A stretch of DNA of 64,000 nucleotides. Source: Sphagnum compactum. Lineage: Eukaryota > Bryophyta > Sphagnopsida > Sphagnales. The notes beneath the pieces were generated by a model. That model ran no database searches, was not told where the DNA came from, and saw only the letters and a program-made list of their open reading frames with translations. The position numbers were made by a program, and so were the translations under genes. The stretch spans positions 13,950,001-14,014,000 of the forward strand of contig OZ234498.1 in NCBI GenBank assembly GCA_965153455.1, in the 5' to 3' direction. Of the stretch, positions 1 through 11,935 are shown in pieces; within the stretch, counting starts at the first letter, position 1, and each line of letters begins with the position of its first letter.

Positions 1-1659
1 GTTCTCAAACACCTAGAATTGTAGGTTTTTCAAAGGGGAAGAAACCCAATTGACCCCTCTATGCTTAGCAAGCCAAAAATGGTTTATTTCAAAAGAAAAA
101 ATCTTAAATTGGTTTGAACAATATAATTAAATAATTTTCACTTTTATTTATTGGGTTGCATGAGATTTTTTTAATGATTTGTTAATTGTGAGATGCCTTT
201 GGATGAAAGGTTTATCAAACAAGTCATGCATTGGGGTTCTAGCTTGTGAACTTGATTGTCAACACTCAATGATGATGGACCAAGGGGGTGGAAGGGATCA
301 CATGTGTGTAACAAGGGGTTGACTTTGGTAACTCATTTATGAGTTGACAAGAATTCAAGTGTTGGGATTAAGCTAGCCTCACTTTGAATTTGGCTTCCTT
401 ATGATGTTGTTGCATCCTTTTAAAGTTCTTCACATTCACATTTCATAAAATACAAGGTTTCATTGTTACTTAAAGAACAACATTTTCATGTGATTTCTTG
501 ATTTTTTACATGAGTTTCTAATTTGGTCATTTTGAGTGTCATATTAAGACGCATGTCATTATGTCCTGTTAGAAGTATGTTTGTTTGTTTGTTTTGCATG
601 TGAAGCTTTAGATCCAATGATGAGTTGCACTTAATCGATCTCCCATGCATGACCTCAACTTAGTTTTGTCATCTCATCATTCCTTGGGGTGATTTGGGCT
701 GAAATTCCTACCACATACATGAAAGTGTGTAAACTTTGAATCCATGGGATGAGTTTTTAGTTAAAGCTTCCGTTAAAGGCAAAAAAGGATGTAACTTAAC
801 TAGTTTCAAATTGTCTTTCACACAACCAAGGCATTTTTTAAAAAACCAATTTAGTTTTTTTCTTAATATTAAATGCACATTGAACATTGGAAAAAAAAAT
901 GTTGTCCAATTCCAAATTTTGAAAATGGCATCCAATCTTGGTATGGTGATTTGTTGATTTGATGGAACCTTTGGTACCATCCCAAGTGCAATTTTGGTAT
1001 GGAACCCAATTTATTACATTCCTAGACTTCTAGTTTTGGTTATTAAAAAATCCAAAATAGATTTTTTTGGGAATTAAAAACCAAGCTCAATTCCACCTTC
1101 CTAGGGTAAGTAGGGCAATCACTAAACTCTCAAGACCTGGCAATCTTTGAAAGTTGTTCCTTTGTTTTCAGAGGTCAAAAAAAATGTAAAGTTGTTCTTG
1201 GTATCTCATAATCATTTAGATTGTTCGAAATGAAATATTCATGAAGAAGATTTTCCCTTTGGAAATAGGGGGGTCACTTGTTTCAAAAAATTCTATCTAA
1301 AGTTTACCTTGTGATTTTTTAACATGCACTTTACATCTTATAAACGAACAATCCAACACTTATGATTGGATTTGTTTGCATCTTTGAGTTCTTCATGATC
1401 TTTGCATTTGCAAACATCTACCTTATTTTTAAATCACACCAAGCCTACAATTATTATGTTTTTTTTAGAAACGGATCACAAACATGTTCATGCATGGTTT
1501 GGATCTAACCAAAAGAATGGTTTTAGGCATCCATGGTCATATGGAGTTAGGGCTTTTAGGAAATCTAATTTTTCTAATTATCATGCAAGTGGGTGTCATC
1601 ATCAAGTTTTGCCATGTTGTGGTTGGATTTGTTTGCATCTTTGAGTTCTTTGTAATGTT
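1..1659. other. AT-rich intergenic DNA
   Basis: I see no gene or recognisable element in this stretch. The open frames are short, overlap one another on both strands, and resemble no protein family I know. Homopolymer A and T runs are frequent. Confidence 0.6.
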
Positions 1660-1975
1660 CTTTGCATTTGTATTTTCCTGGTGATGTTCTTCCAAGTGCT
1701 TTTGTGTTCTTAATCCTCTTCCCAATGCTTTTTGTGGTTGTGATCCTCTTACTAATGTTCTTGTGATCACAATTCTTTCATGGTGTTCTTGTGTTCCAAT
1801 TCCTCTTCTTATATATCATTCTTAATGGTTGTGATTTCTTCCTTGGTGATCTTGTGATCTTGGTCTTCTTCCTAGTGTTTTACAAACTTGTAATCCTCTT
1901 TTTGGTGTTTTTTGTGGCCATGATCTTCTTCCTTGGTGCACTTGTGTTTATGGTCTTCTTCTTAATGCCCCTATG
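1660..1975. repeat. Degenerate satellite, unit about 33-36 bp
   Basis: A T-rich phrase of the form 'ttcttgtgatcttg-tcttcttcct' recurs roughly nine times with substitutions and small indels. Because the period is near a multiple of three, a plus-strand frame (1791-2006) reads as a repetitive hydrophobic peptide. I take that as a by-product of the repeat, not a gene. It grades into a short TAGG-rich tract at about 1975-2060. Confidence 0.6.
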
Positions 1976-4900
1976 TAGGCCCTATGTAGACCCTAGGTTA
2001 ACCTAACTTACTTAGGTTTATTTAGGCTAAGGTAGGTTACCTAAGGTAGGTTGAATATGATACTTAGGTAGGATAGAAAAAATGTTTTATTAATATGTGA
2101 TGACAAATTATTTCACATAAAAAAATTTGGTGCAATTGTAAGGAGATTTTTTTTCAAATTGAAGGTGAAAAGATCCTAACTCTTGCAACCTAATTTAGCC
2201 TAGGTGGCCTAACCTAGTCTAAGAATTAAAAGGTTAACATAATGAATTAGCTGTTAATGAATTCAACTAGTGATTAATGAATTCACTATGTTTGTAACAA
2301 CTAATCCCCTATTCACTAAAGGTTGGTCATTTTCACTATGGTATATCAATCCAAGTTCATTCAAAATCTAATGAAACACATAATGAATTTGGCCATATAT
2401 TGTAATAAATTTCAATTCAATTGGTACCAATAAGTTGAATTAGTAAGTTAATATATGTTGATTAATACTAGTACATGAATTTGTAAGTGAATGTGAAAAA
2501 ATGAAAAAAAATGATATTTCCACATTACTGAGAATTGAATCATTTGGAAGATTTACATTTCAAATGGGTATCTTTATTTTCCACCTCGTAATAACCCAAT
2601 TGGAAGATATGTTATAAAAATATGGTATGTTGAAAATATAGTTTGATCACATGGTTTTACCATGTTCAATTGCATCCTTATCATTTTTAGCAAGTTCAAA
2701 TAAATATTAAAATAAATTTTTAAGGGTATCCAAATTTGATGTGAATGAAAAATCATAATTAAATTTAAGGTGGCTTAAATATATGTGTGCATATTAAAAA
2801 AGGCAATAATAGGGTGGGGGGAATAATAGGTTTCTTAACATAATGCCCCCCAAACAATACATAGTTTGACACATGTAGTGCAAAATTGTAACAATTAGTC
2901 TTCCCACTTGGACGTTTTTTTTTTTTTTTTCCCATTACATGCATGGTTTTCTACAATGACTCATATGTCCATTTGTTTCTTACATTTGTAGCAAGGGTCC
3001 TATTCACTTTTCTTGTTTGTTATCTTGTGTGTGATGTAGGTTGAAGCATGACATTCTCCTTATTCATAGTTAGTTGGTTTAGCATGTTGCTCCTTTTTTG
3101 AAACACATTGAACAACTTTTTAGCTTAGCCCTAGCCTTTGACAATGGGGGTTGCATGCTTGGGCCCTATAAGAGGTATGCCCTTCCTATAATCAAACTCT
3201 AGGATAAGAAGAATTGAGTTCAATCATGAATGATTGAATAACATGATATTCTAGAACTCCAATATAACAATGATAACAAAGAAATCAACAAAGTATATAC
3301 ATTCAATTCTCATATGTTTTATTATGCAAGTTGTGTATGTGAATCTCAAGATCCTATGCATGAGAACACACTAAAATCTATGATAGCTTACTCTCCCTTC
3401 TCTTTTTCCTACTTGTGGGAGAACTACATATTGTTATATCCAACAATAATATATACACTTGCTGATTTTTTCCTTGCAAATTGTGTTCATGTACAAAATT
3501 TACACTCACCATATTGGTCTTTCATTTTCACATTTACATTTTCCTCTTCTACTCTAGGTCTTAACTCATTTTGCATTAGGAACTAAATTTTTTAGGAAAC
3601 TTTGAAGTTCATATAACACACTTGCTAATAAGTTGGACATGTTTTGAAGTTTGAATAGTTGAAAAGAGTGAATGACTTGTTGAACAATTAAAATGAACTT
3701 GATTTTGGGATTGAGATCATGGTGTTATGTTTTGGTGGAAAATGCAAAATGTAGGGATTTTTTTGGTTATCCCTAGGTTGCCCATAAATTTTGAACCATA
3801 ATATCTCAAGTGAAAAATGCATCTTTGATTCTTAGGTTAGATTGTTAGAAGGTGGATAAATATGCATTATAAGTTACGTAGGATTTTAAACCATTTATGA
3901 TGATGTGTATCCTTTTCAATGTAATAGATTTCCTCCCATCACCAAAGATGACCTTCACATAATGAGTTACGAAATCTATGGATCTATGGCAGAATATCAC
4001 ATGCTTAACAAACACCTAATGCCTCATGCATATGATTTTTTGCAAATTTGTGTTTTTTTGTGTGGATTGGATTGTGACAAGTATAAGCTCATCACAAAAC
4101 ACTACCCTCATATAATGAACTACAAACTTTGAAATTTGGTCTTAAATCACACCTATTACCAAACACAAGTAAACTCCCATGCATTGGGATATTTCTAAAT
4201 ATGTGTGCATTGGACAATTCCAAACCTATCACCAAACACAATGTACACTTACTTTTAACAAATATTATATGCCACACCCATGTCCAAACACAATTAACAT
4301 ATCATTGGTTAGAACTTTGAAAAAAATCAAAGGCAATTTTATATTGTCATGCTTTTAGTTATAAGGTGTAATCTAAATGGTGTTAGGTGTTTGGCCATTT
4401 GATCATTAGCCAATCTATGAACTATTCATGTGTTTGGTGATGGGCATCTTACACCACACACAACTTGAATTGGAGATTATGTAAGTATGAATATGTAGAA
4501 CATACATGAAAAAGGTTTTACCTTTTGTAGCCAAAATATAGTTTCCAACCCTAAGAGGTTGGTTCTAGCCCCGATTTCAATTTTCCAAAATTGCAAAAAT
4601 TGAAGTTTATAGACTCATGAATTGGACCAACAATTGGCTTCATCTATTGTAAAACTCAAAGCTATGGGCTTTATTGGAATAAACACCCATGTGAGGCGGG
4701 GTTGAATGTGGGCGTAATTTTAGTAAAGCTTGCGGTCAAGGGCTTTCCAAGCATAAAAACCCACTCCAATTTTCTTTTCTATTCTCACAACATTTGGTGG
4801 GTACATGTCAACTATCAAATGAAAAAATTGGGGGGCGCATTTCAAAAAATGGAACAACCAATGAGACCAAACCCACACTATATTATTTGTATATTTATTT

Positions 4901-5264
4901 TCAAAAATATATAATTAAAAATTAAAATTAAAATAATTATTTAAAAACTATACAAATGTGGACAATCCCTAGGAACATGGGATGTTATATGGCACCATCC
5001 TTGCACGGCAACAATAGATTCCCAAGTTTCACTATAGAGTGAGTGATAGGTGTACAATGTTGTGCTTGCATGCATTTGTGCCCTTTGAGACAAACAATCC
5101 ATCCTACATAGCATATACAAAATTCGCCATGGCCCACTCAATGGACAAAAGTATGGATTCTTCTTGACATCACATTCAAAGGGCAAGTGGAAAATCTTGG
5201 AGTTTTTCAACGTCTAGAGGGTTTTTTGGGGGGGCCTTTGTTTTGGCATCTTTTTTTCACCTGA
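1976..5264. other. AT-rich intergenic DNA with small repeats
   Basis: No gene recognised. It contains a TAGG-rich tract (about 1975-2060) and a 20-base T run (about 2917-2931 and neighbours). A block near 2790-2880, with a G run facing a C run, closely resembles 17800-17890. The block 3900-4460 carries several copies of 'atcaccaaa' or its reverse complement, so it may be a decayed inverted-repeat element. Confidence 0.5.
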
Positions 5265-5660
5265 ATACCATAAGTACCCTTGGCAACTTCAACACATGTA
5301 CATAAAATAATTAATTTAAAAAAATTCATTTTTCATTTTCGGACAAATAGAATATTATTGAAGAATCCATATTTTCCTTCACAATTTTTTTAATTTGAAA
5401 AAACATTCTTTCACCATGCAAAAATATAATCTTCAAAACATCCTCTAAAACCCTAAACCAAAATCCTTCAAGATATTATAACTCTATGATAACTAATCTC
5501 TTAAGTTTCAAACAGAAACCCCAAATGTCATCTTTCAAAAATCCTCATGTAAAAATAGATCTATTACCCAAGGGCCAAAATGCCTTAAGCTACTATTACA
5601 CACTATAATGAATCTAAACACAATATCCTTGCCTACCAAGGCAAGCAAGGCCAACAAAAG
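5265..5660. repeat. Dispersed repeat (MITE-like), also at 20690-20962
   Basis: The segment from about 5400 to 5657 matches 20700-20962 in order and direction. Shared phrases include 'ccttcaagatattataac', 'tcatctttcaaaaatcctca' and 'aatgaatctaaacacaatat'. Its first 130 bases ('cttggcaacttcaa' onward) resemble the left half of the inverted-repeat element at 6069-6308. All three look like one family of short non-autonomous elements. No coding capacity is visible. Confidence 0.6.
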
Positions 5661-6068
5661 GAGAGAATCTGGTTTTGGTGTGACAAAATCCCCCAAAACA
5701 AAACAAGATTTCATGCTCTTTTTATCCCTTCTCCACCGCCCCCTCCCAAGCAAAAAGCTTCCACTAGATACCATGGACCAGCACCTACACTTCTTGTATC
5801 TTCCTTCATCTTTGTTGAGTCATGCCTAAGTGTTTCTATTTTCCAAATTTTGTGGTTTCTAAAACTTGGCAAACTTTTCCAAAATTTTAGCAAAAGTAGT
5901 CTAATTTATGTTTTTTTTTTTTTTTTTTTTTCCCTCCCACACAAAAGTTACAAAAACATTTGTCACCCAAAAAAAAAAAAAAAACAAAAAACAAAAAAAG
6001 CTGGTGAGGAATCTTAGAGACTATATTTAACCTGATAATTATTTTAAATTTGGTTAATATACTCTTAG
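5661..6068. other. Intergenic DNA with poly-T and poly-A runs
   Basis: A short spacer with a T run of about 22 bases (5910-5931) and an A-rich run (about 5969-6000). Open frames here encode only low-complexity peptides and I do not call them genes. Confidence 0.5.
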
Positions 6069-6308
6069 ATACCATCCTACCTTGGCAGCTTCAATAAATG
6101 TCTGTTGCATAAATTAATCATTTTTGAAATGTTCATTTTGAAAAATAAAATAATTTTTTTTGGAAGATTCAATATATATTTTCCTTCAAATTTTGTTGTC
6201 ATTTTGGAGAAAAAACTAAATTTGGAATTTTCAATATTTCTGAAAATAATAGAATTAGTTGTCAAAGCTGCCAAGGTAGTAGTAGTAGTAGTAGTAGTAG
6301 GGTAGTAT
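6069..6308. mobile_element. MITE-like element with 15-bp terminal inverted repeats
   Basis: CTACCTTGGCAGCTT at 6077-6091 is matched exactly, inverted, at 6265-6279. The outer flanks continue the symmetry ('taccatc' left, 'gggtagta' right) but are interrupted on the right by a GTA triplet expansion (6276-6300, about eight units). The interior is AT-rich and non-coding. I could not fix the target-site duplication. Confidence 0.7.
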
Positions 6309-7184
6309 ATTTATAATCTTTATAAACAGTTCCTTGGTGAATTGGTAACCTTTTTCATGGCTCCATGGCACATGGCTGCTGAGTAATTAACCAAATTTGA
6401 AAATTCCATTTTAAAAAAAAACAGGATTTTTTTTTTAAAAAATTCCAAAAAATTCTTCATTTTCCCTCATGAAAAAAAAATTCTCCAACCTCCACATATT
6501 CTAATTTCTAATTGTATTTTAAGCTGACCTTCTTGTGGGATTTCCTATATATATATATACATAGGAATGCCGTTTGAAATTTGAATGCAATTCAATTTAC
6601 CCTAATTTTTTATGAATAGTGAACAGAAAAGTGCACCATTCAAAAGTTGGGAAAAATCCAAATTTATTACTACTACTTAATTTGTTTTCCCCACCAAATT
6701 TTGTGAACACAAAACAAATTGTGAAAATTTTGTTTTTCTAGTGTAAATTCAACTAAGTTTATGAATCTTTTGGGGAAAAAAATCTCCAAAGTCTCGATAT
6801 GATCACAAATATGAAAGGGGGGGGGGAAAAAGACCCCCCTTAATTTAATTGTGGGCCTCTAAATAAGAAATTTTCAGTTTGTGATACAAATATTATAATT
6901 AACTTAAATACTAAAAACAGAGTAACTGAAAAAGGGCAGTTGAGTTGTTGGGTGCTTGAAACTTAGAGTGTTTTGCCGCTGCGGTGGAACTCCAAGTTTT
7001 CTTCCCCCCTTTCGAAGGGCCCAAAAGTTAACTTACAACGGCAACGGTACAGAACAACGAGGAGGCCTTTTTTTTTCTTTTCTCTATTTTTCTTCCTTTT
7101 CGTTAATTTTTTTTTAGGGTTCAAGGCTACTTTGTTCCAGTGCTTGTTTTCTCACTTCTTTTCTCAAGGGGTGGTGTGTGTGGT

Positions 7185-7231
<47 letters not shown>

Positions 7232-8006
7232 TGTGTGTGTGTTTTTTCAAGCTGCCAGGGTTCCAAAGGCACAGAATTTCAGGAACTTTGATTCTTCTGA
7301 ATTCAATTCAGGTGTTTTCGATTACTTGAGAGTTTTTTTGTGGGTTGTTTCAAAGTCGGATTTTGTCGACTGGGTCTAAATTCTTCTCCTTCCTCCATTT
7401 TTCCTTGTGTAGCGAATTTTTTTTCTTCCCTGGAAAGCTTATTTCTAACAAACCAAGGTCGTCTTTGAGCTCTTCGCCTTTGTTTTAGTTTTAGTTTTTC
7501 CCCTATCTCTATTTTTTTGTTTGAGTTAGTGAATTTCGTGTTTTTCTTGTGCTTAACTATATTCTCATTTGCACCACAGTTGAAATTTGGCAACAGCCGG
7601 GTTACTTACTTACTGTTTCTTCCGTTAATCTTGAGGCGAGAGTTTGTCAGAGTTTGTCAAAGTTTGTTTCTGACATGTCGTCTCATTCTGAACTCCTCTT
7701 TGTCAGCTCCTTCTTTTGAGCTTCAGGTTTCCCTGTGTTTGATACGGACGGGCGTGGGATTCTTCTTCTTCTTCCATTCTGAATTGCAGAAGTGTAGGAT
7801 TCACATACACAGAGAGAGAGAGAGAGAAGCCCGACATCTATGTCCGTCGTCTAACGCCTTGTTGCAAAAGCTTATGAACCAAATTCAGTCGTTCTCTTGC
7901 ACTTGCCCTTCTTTGTCTCTGTCGTGAAAGTGAGAAATCGGGGGAATCTCTCTCTCTCTCTCTCTCTCTGGCCCTTTGTCTTGAACAGTTTTGCGGCGGC
8001 TCGCTA
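6309..8006. other. Upstream region of the 8007 gene, microsatellite-rich
   Basis: AT-rich to about 6950, then less so, as expected approaching a gene. It holds a composite microsatellite: GT repeats (about 7183-7209) run directly into GA repeats (7209-7230). Shorter GA (about 7812-7828) and CT (about 7949-7968) tracts follow. Pyrimidine-rich stretches before the start codon suit a plant 5' leader. Several overlapping open frames here (for example 7517-7927) lack conserved features, and I leave them out. Confidence 0.5.
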
Positions 8007-8700
8007 TTGGGGGCGCAGAAAATGGCGATTGCGGCAGTGGCGCTCGCGGGGCTGTTGAGGAAGATGACAGTTCTGCCACGGCCGCACGCCAATTACATCC
8101 GAAAGAACCAGAGAAGAGGACGACAAGTTCCAGCGGAACGGTCGTCTTCATGGCCAAAACGGCGAGGACGCAGGCCACGGAATTGGCAGAAACGGCGAGT
8201 GGATACGGAATTCGACATGGTCATTGTGCCTGCGGACGGAATCTCCATGTCAGACTCCGATTCCGAGGATTCGGATTGGTCAGTGGGCTGGTTCGAACCC
8301 CACCACGCCGATTTCGCCGCCGAGAATGATCAGCTGGAGAATAATAGCTTCGCCGTCCTCGTCCCCTGTTACGGCTCGCCCTCTAGATACCAATTACAGC
8401 GCGAGGAGCCAAATCCGGCCTGGACGGCCATTCTGGCCAATTTGTCCAGGCAAACAAGCCAAGGTTTGGAACCTTACAAAAGCCCCTCTCAACTTACCAC
8501 AAAATTATGACATATTTGTGCCTTCATTCTGTAAGATAGAATGGTCAAGTCCTGCCCATTATGTTGGGTACTTCTTCCCTAGAGAACTACTACATTGGTT
8601 TGATCTAGTATGTTGTTGGCTGACTGTTGTGAATGTCTTTTGTTGTTCTTACTTTTCAGAGGCTAAGGAACATTTGGAGAGGTGGCTCGCATGCTTGTGA
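8007..8700 (+). CDS. Conserved plant protein of unknown function, two exons
   Basis: Function unknown. Exon 1 runs from the ATG at 8007 (or an in-frame ATG at 8022) to 8463, where the donor is GTTTGG. A phase-1 join to the acceptor ending TTTTCAG gives exon 2 at 8660-8700 with a TGA stop. The product is about 165 residues. The N-terminal part is very basic (RGRRPRN and RRGRQ-type runs). A Ser/Asp acidic patch (DSDSEDSD) follows, then a block reading SVGWFEP...NSFAVLVPCYG, which I recall from short uncharacterised land-plant proteins. The C-terminus is a short amphipathic segment ending ERWLACL. No signal peptide or membrane span is evident. GC content is much higher than in the flanks, typical of a real exon. 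If the intron is retained, translation stops at 8510. I am fairly sure it is a gene and unsure of the exact start. Confidence 0.7.
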
Positions 8701-9814
8701 GACTCACAATGTTGTTGATTTGAAGGCCCATGCATGTGCTCTCAAACAGCTGAAGGTGTGGCATTGTACAGTTGCCTCTCCCAAAGTGGTCAAGTACTTG
8801 GCTTCAATCTGTCTTCTCTCCTTGTACATTATACTCTCTGATTTTTTGGTATACTCTTCTTGAATCTTTAAGAAGACAAACATTGAAGCAATTTGGGGAT
8901 GGAGAAGGAAACGTATCAAAAGAAATTATTCAAACATCAAATTTGCCATAGTCAAAGCAGTTGCAATATACTAGCACCTACTACACCTTCAGCAAGTGAC
9001 AGAGGATTGCCTTTTTTGTTGGCAAAGAGTGAAACCACACTCCATGATCTAATGTTGTGCAATTATTTATTGCATGGCATTGTAGACTAGATTGCTCAAT
9101 TTCCTATTGATTGAGTAGCAAATGAGGAACTCAATTACTACAAATTTTAGTTGTCTAGTCCAGACTGACCATTTGCTTTCCTGAGTTCCGTAGTGTAAGT
9201 ACCATGCACCAAAGATTGCAATGGCTAGCTTAGCATTTGAAGCCATTTATGATTCTTAGAAAAACTACGATTTTGGGCTCTGAAACAGAGCAGTTTGGTC
9301 TGGGGCACCATTGGAAATTGTGGGCAAAAAAGTGATGTTTTTTTTTTTTGGGGGAGTCTTGAATTTCAGACTCATGGGTTGAATTATAGGCTTGAATGCC
9401 GAGTGATTTGGAAATTTGTTTGTATGTGTGCCATAAACAATATAAGTTGTTTCATTGTTTCCTTTGGTGCAGTCATATGTATGTAGTATGACATGATTTT
9501 TTAAGTCTCCACATCTTTGGCTTTTAAGAGTTCCAATGCCATTGCAAGTGATCTATGGATTCACTCACCTTCCTATTGTTACCACTTACTATCCCAATTG
9601 TGAAGAGTGAAAAAACTACTGAAGATGGAAGGTCTTGCAAATACGAGACCTTTTTTGAAGGTTAAGGAAGTTGGGTTTTTTCCTTGCATTGAAGCCATTT
9701 GAGGAACACTGAGGAGTCCAATGCACATGAGACCAAGACCTGGTAATAACATTAGTTTAGTATTTTCCTGTAGCCATTTTCCATTGTTCCTTACTTTGGG
9801 AACTATGAGTTATC
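8701..9814. other. Intergenic and 3' flank of the 8007 gene
   Basis: Probably includes the 3' UTR of the preceding gene. A T run leading into a G run near 9341-9354 resembles those at 35565 and 43210. No other feature recognised. Confidence 0.5.
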
Positions 9815-10125
9815 GGCCAAAGTGAACCACACCAACCTGAAGGGTGATGCATGGTGGACAGGGAACACTTTTCCATTGGGTTACAACTCCTGAGCTAACC
9901 ACAATGGTTAGCTTAATTTATGCTTTTGCTACCTACCTACTAACAACTCGCTAGCTCTTACCTATGCACAACCCACCTACATGGATCCATTCACTTAATG
10001 GCCACTTACTATCCTACCTACGTACCTATAAACCTACCTTATACAAGTTACCAAGGTGAAACCCAATGTAAACTCAGGTGGGGCTTCATCCACAATTGAG
10101 TCATAAATGACTTCCAATAGATTGT
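9815..10125 (+). mobile_element. MITE family member (copy 1 of 3)
   Basis: It begins 'gccaaagtgaaccacaccaacc' and shares its internal order with 20309-20622 (same strand) and 30105-30465 (inverted). The shared parts are a 'gctaaccaca-tggttagct' palindrome, a 'ctacctacctactaacaac' tract and a 'tcatccacaa-tgagtcataa' segment. The right end is more decayed than in copy 2. It is non-coding. Confidence 0.6.
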
Positions 10126-10689
10126 TTTTGTTCCTAACATAATTTAGTTTGGCTTTGAACTAGCTATACCCATATGCACTATGTTCTTATCTTTCTTGTG
10201 TAAATGTTGTTCCATAATATTATCTTTTGTCAGCTCGCTCACAATTGCTTGAATGGCAAGTCTAGAAGATTAGCATTGTTCTAACAAAATGCTCAAGCAT
10301 CAATGTGCATTTTTTAAAAACAACAATACTATGGAAATCCTTTGATGTAGAAATATACAAGAGTTGGAATACTCTCATGTACATTATAAGTTATGGATTA
10401 GGTAACTAGTGTCCTCAAGCTCGTTACATATAAACAAAAAAACATATAGATGAAAAAACATATAACCTTCATCTTCATGGATGAAAATTCATAACAATTC
10501 TTTGTCCACATGATGATATGCAAGAAAAAAAAGGGAAAGGTTAAATGCATCTTGAAAGATGAGGAGATGGCCAATCAAAAGCTTGAAAAGCTTTGAACAA
10601 AAGGTTATGTTAAAGGTGTACTTAACTTCAAAGAACAAGGAATAATTGTTCAATCTTGATAGGAACATGAACTGATGAGACTTCGAAAA
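10126..10689. other. Intergenic DNA, possibly the 3' side of a copia element
   Basis: AT-rich and non-coding. It lies just 3' of the minus-strand copia pol fossil, where an LTR would be expected. I cannot define LTR ends or a polypurine tract. Confidence 0.35.
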
Positions 10690-11935
10690 AATCTTTAAAG
10701 AATGCCTAAAGAGAAGTCAAGCCTAGTGGTATGTTTATCCTTGGTAAATCATTACGTAAAGATATTAACAATATTTTTATTGGTGTTAAATTATTGTAAC
10801 TTCACCAATTGTCTTGTTATTACTTCATGCATACATGTAATAATATTGTATTTCAATATGATTTTTGCATGCATGAAACTTGTGATCATGAGAAAGAAAT
10901 ATACAACTTCGATTGTCACAATCGAATATTGTTGTAGTTGATCAGATTTGTTCAATATCTTAGAGGAGTTGCCTATCCATATTGCACCACCTAGTTTTAA
11001 TAGTGGTTATACACTTCACTTTTATACTAGACATGATTACAATAGGTTCACATTTACTAGTCCAACTAATAGTTGGAATATATTCATCTTCAAGTAGATA
11101 AATATAACTTATAATGGATTTGCAACTATCTATTTCCTAAGGCCGATTGGAATCATAGAATATTACAAGAGTTCAATCCTTTATATTGCATGTGAGAAAT
11201 ATAAAAGACCATAGTTTGTTGTGCCTTTTAAATATCTAAAAATACATTTTTTTTGTTTGTCAATGTGCTGGTCCTAATTTGAGGAATCTTGAAACACTAC
11301 CCACATTATAAATGTTAAATCAATATGAGTACATACCATAGCATAAGTCAAAGATCCAATGGTATGTTGGTATGCAACATGATGCATAACTTCACTTCCT
11401 CAACAAATAAAGGTGTTTAATCTTTAAAAAGATACAAATTTATTTCTAATGGAGTTGCTATAAGTTTACAAAAGGTCATGTCAACATGTTTTTCAATTTT
11501 ATTTGAACATAGTGAACTTAAGTCACAAACAAAATTCTAATTGAACTTTCTATCATAAATGATTTGAATCCCCAACAAATAATGAATAACCCCATGATCA
11601 GTCATATCAAAAGTTTTGGTAAGGGTTATTAATTCAAACTAAAATGTCATGTCATCCGTGTATTAAACAGTAATGATGAATGATATCAAAATTCCCAACA
11701 TAAACAATGCAATTTTCACTTATGCATTGAAAACCAACTTGATATAAATATGAATCAATGTGTTCATACTATGCACATGGAATTTGTTTAAAGCCATAGA
11801 AATTGCCAAAAAAATCAGAAAAATTTATGTTCATGACCCAATTCCAAAGTTGTTACATGTAATTTTCTTCATTGAAATGACCATGTAAGAATGTCATTTT
11901 GACATCCACTTGGTCAACCTCTGGTAGAAGTGAAA
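10690..11935 (-). pseudogene. Ty1/copia reverse transcriptase-RNase H fossil
   Basis: Read on the minus strand with several frameshifts and stops, this matches the C-terminal half of copia Pol in order. The segments are DVKMTFLHGHFNEENYM (consensus DVKTAFLNGDL-EE-YM), YGFKQIP for the YGLKQAPR block, LLGIQIIYDRK, a Met-Tyr-rich VSRFL segment, and an RNase H part with DCDNRSCI and HIEIQYYYM. It ends near an IVNIFT segment (consensus VADIFTK). The YVDD catalytic box is disrupted. Homology stops abruptly at about 11935, so gag, protease and integrase are missing. It is a dead fragment. Confidence 0.75.

Noticed and set aside
6973-7379. Overlapping frames of 118 and 79 codons over the GT/GA microsatellite
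   Set aside because: They encode Val-Cys and Arg-Glu runs produced by the simple repeat, and their other residues resemble nothing.
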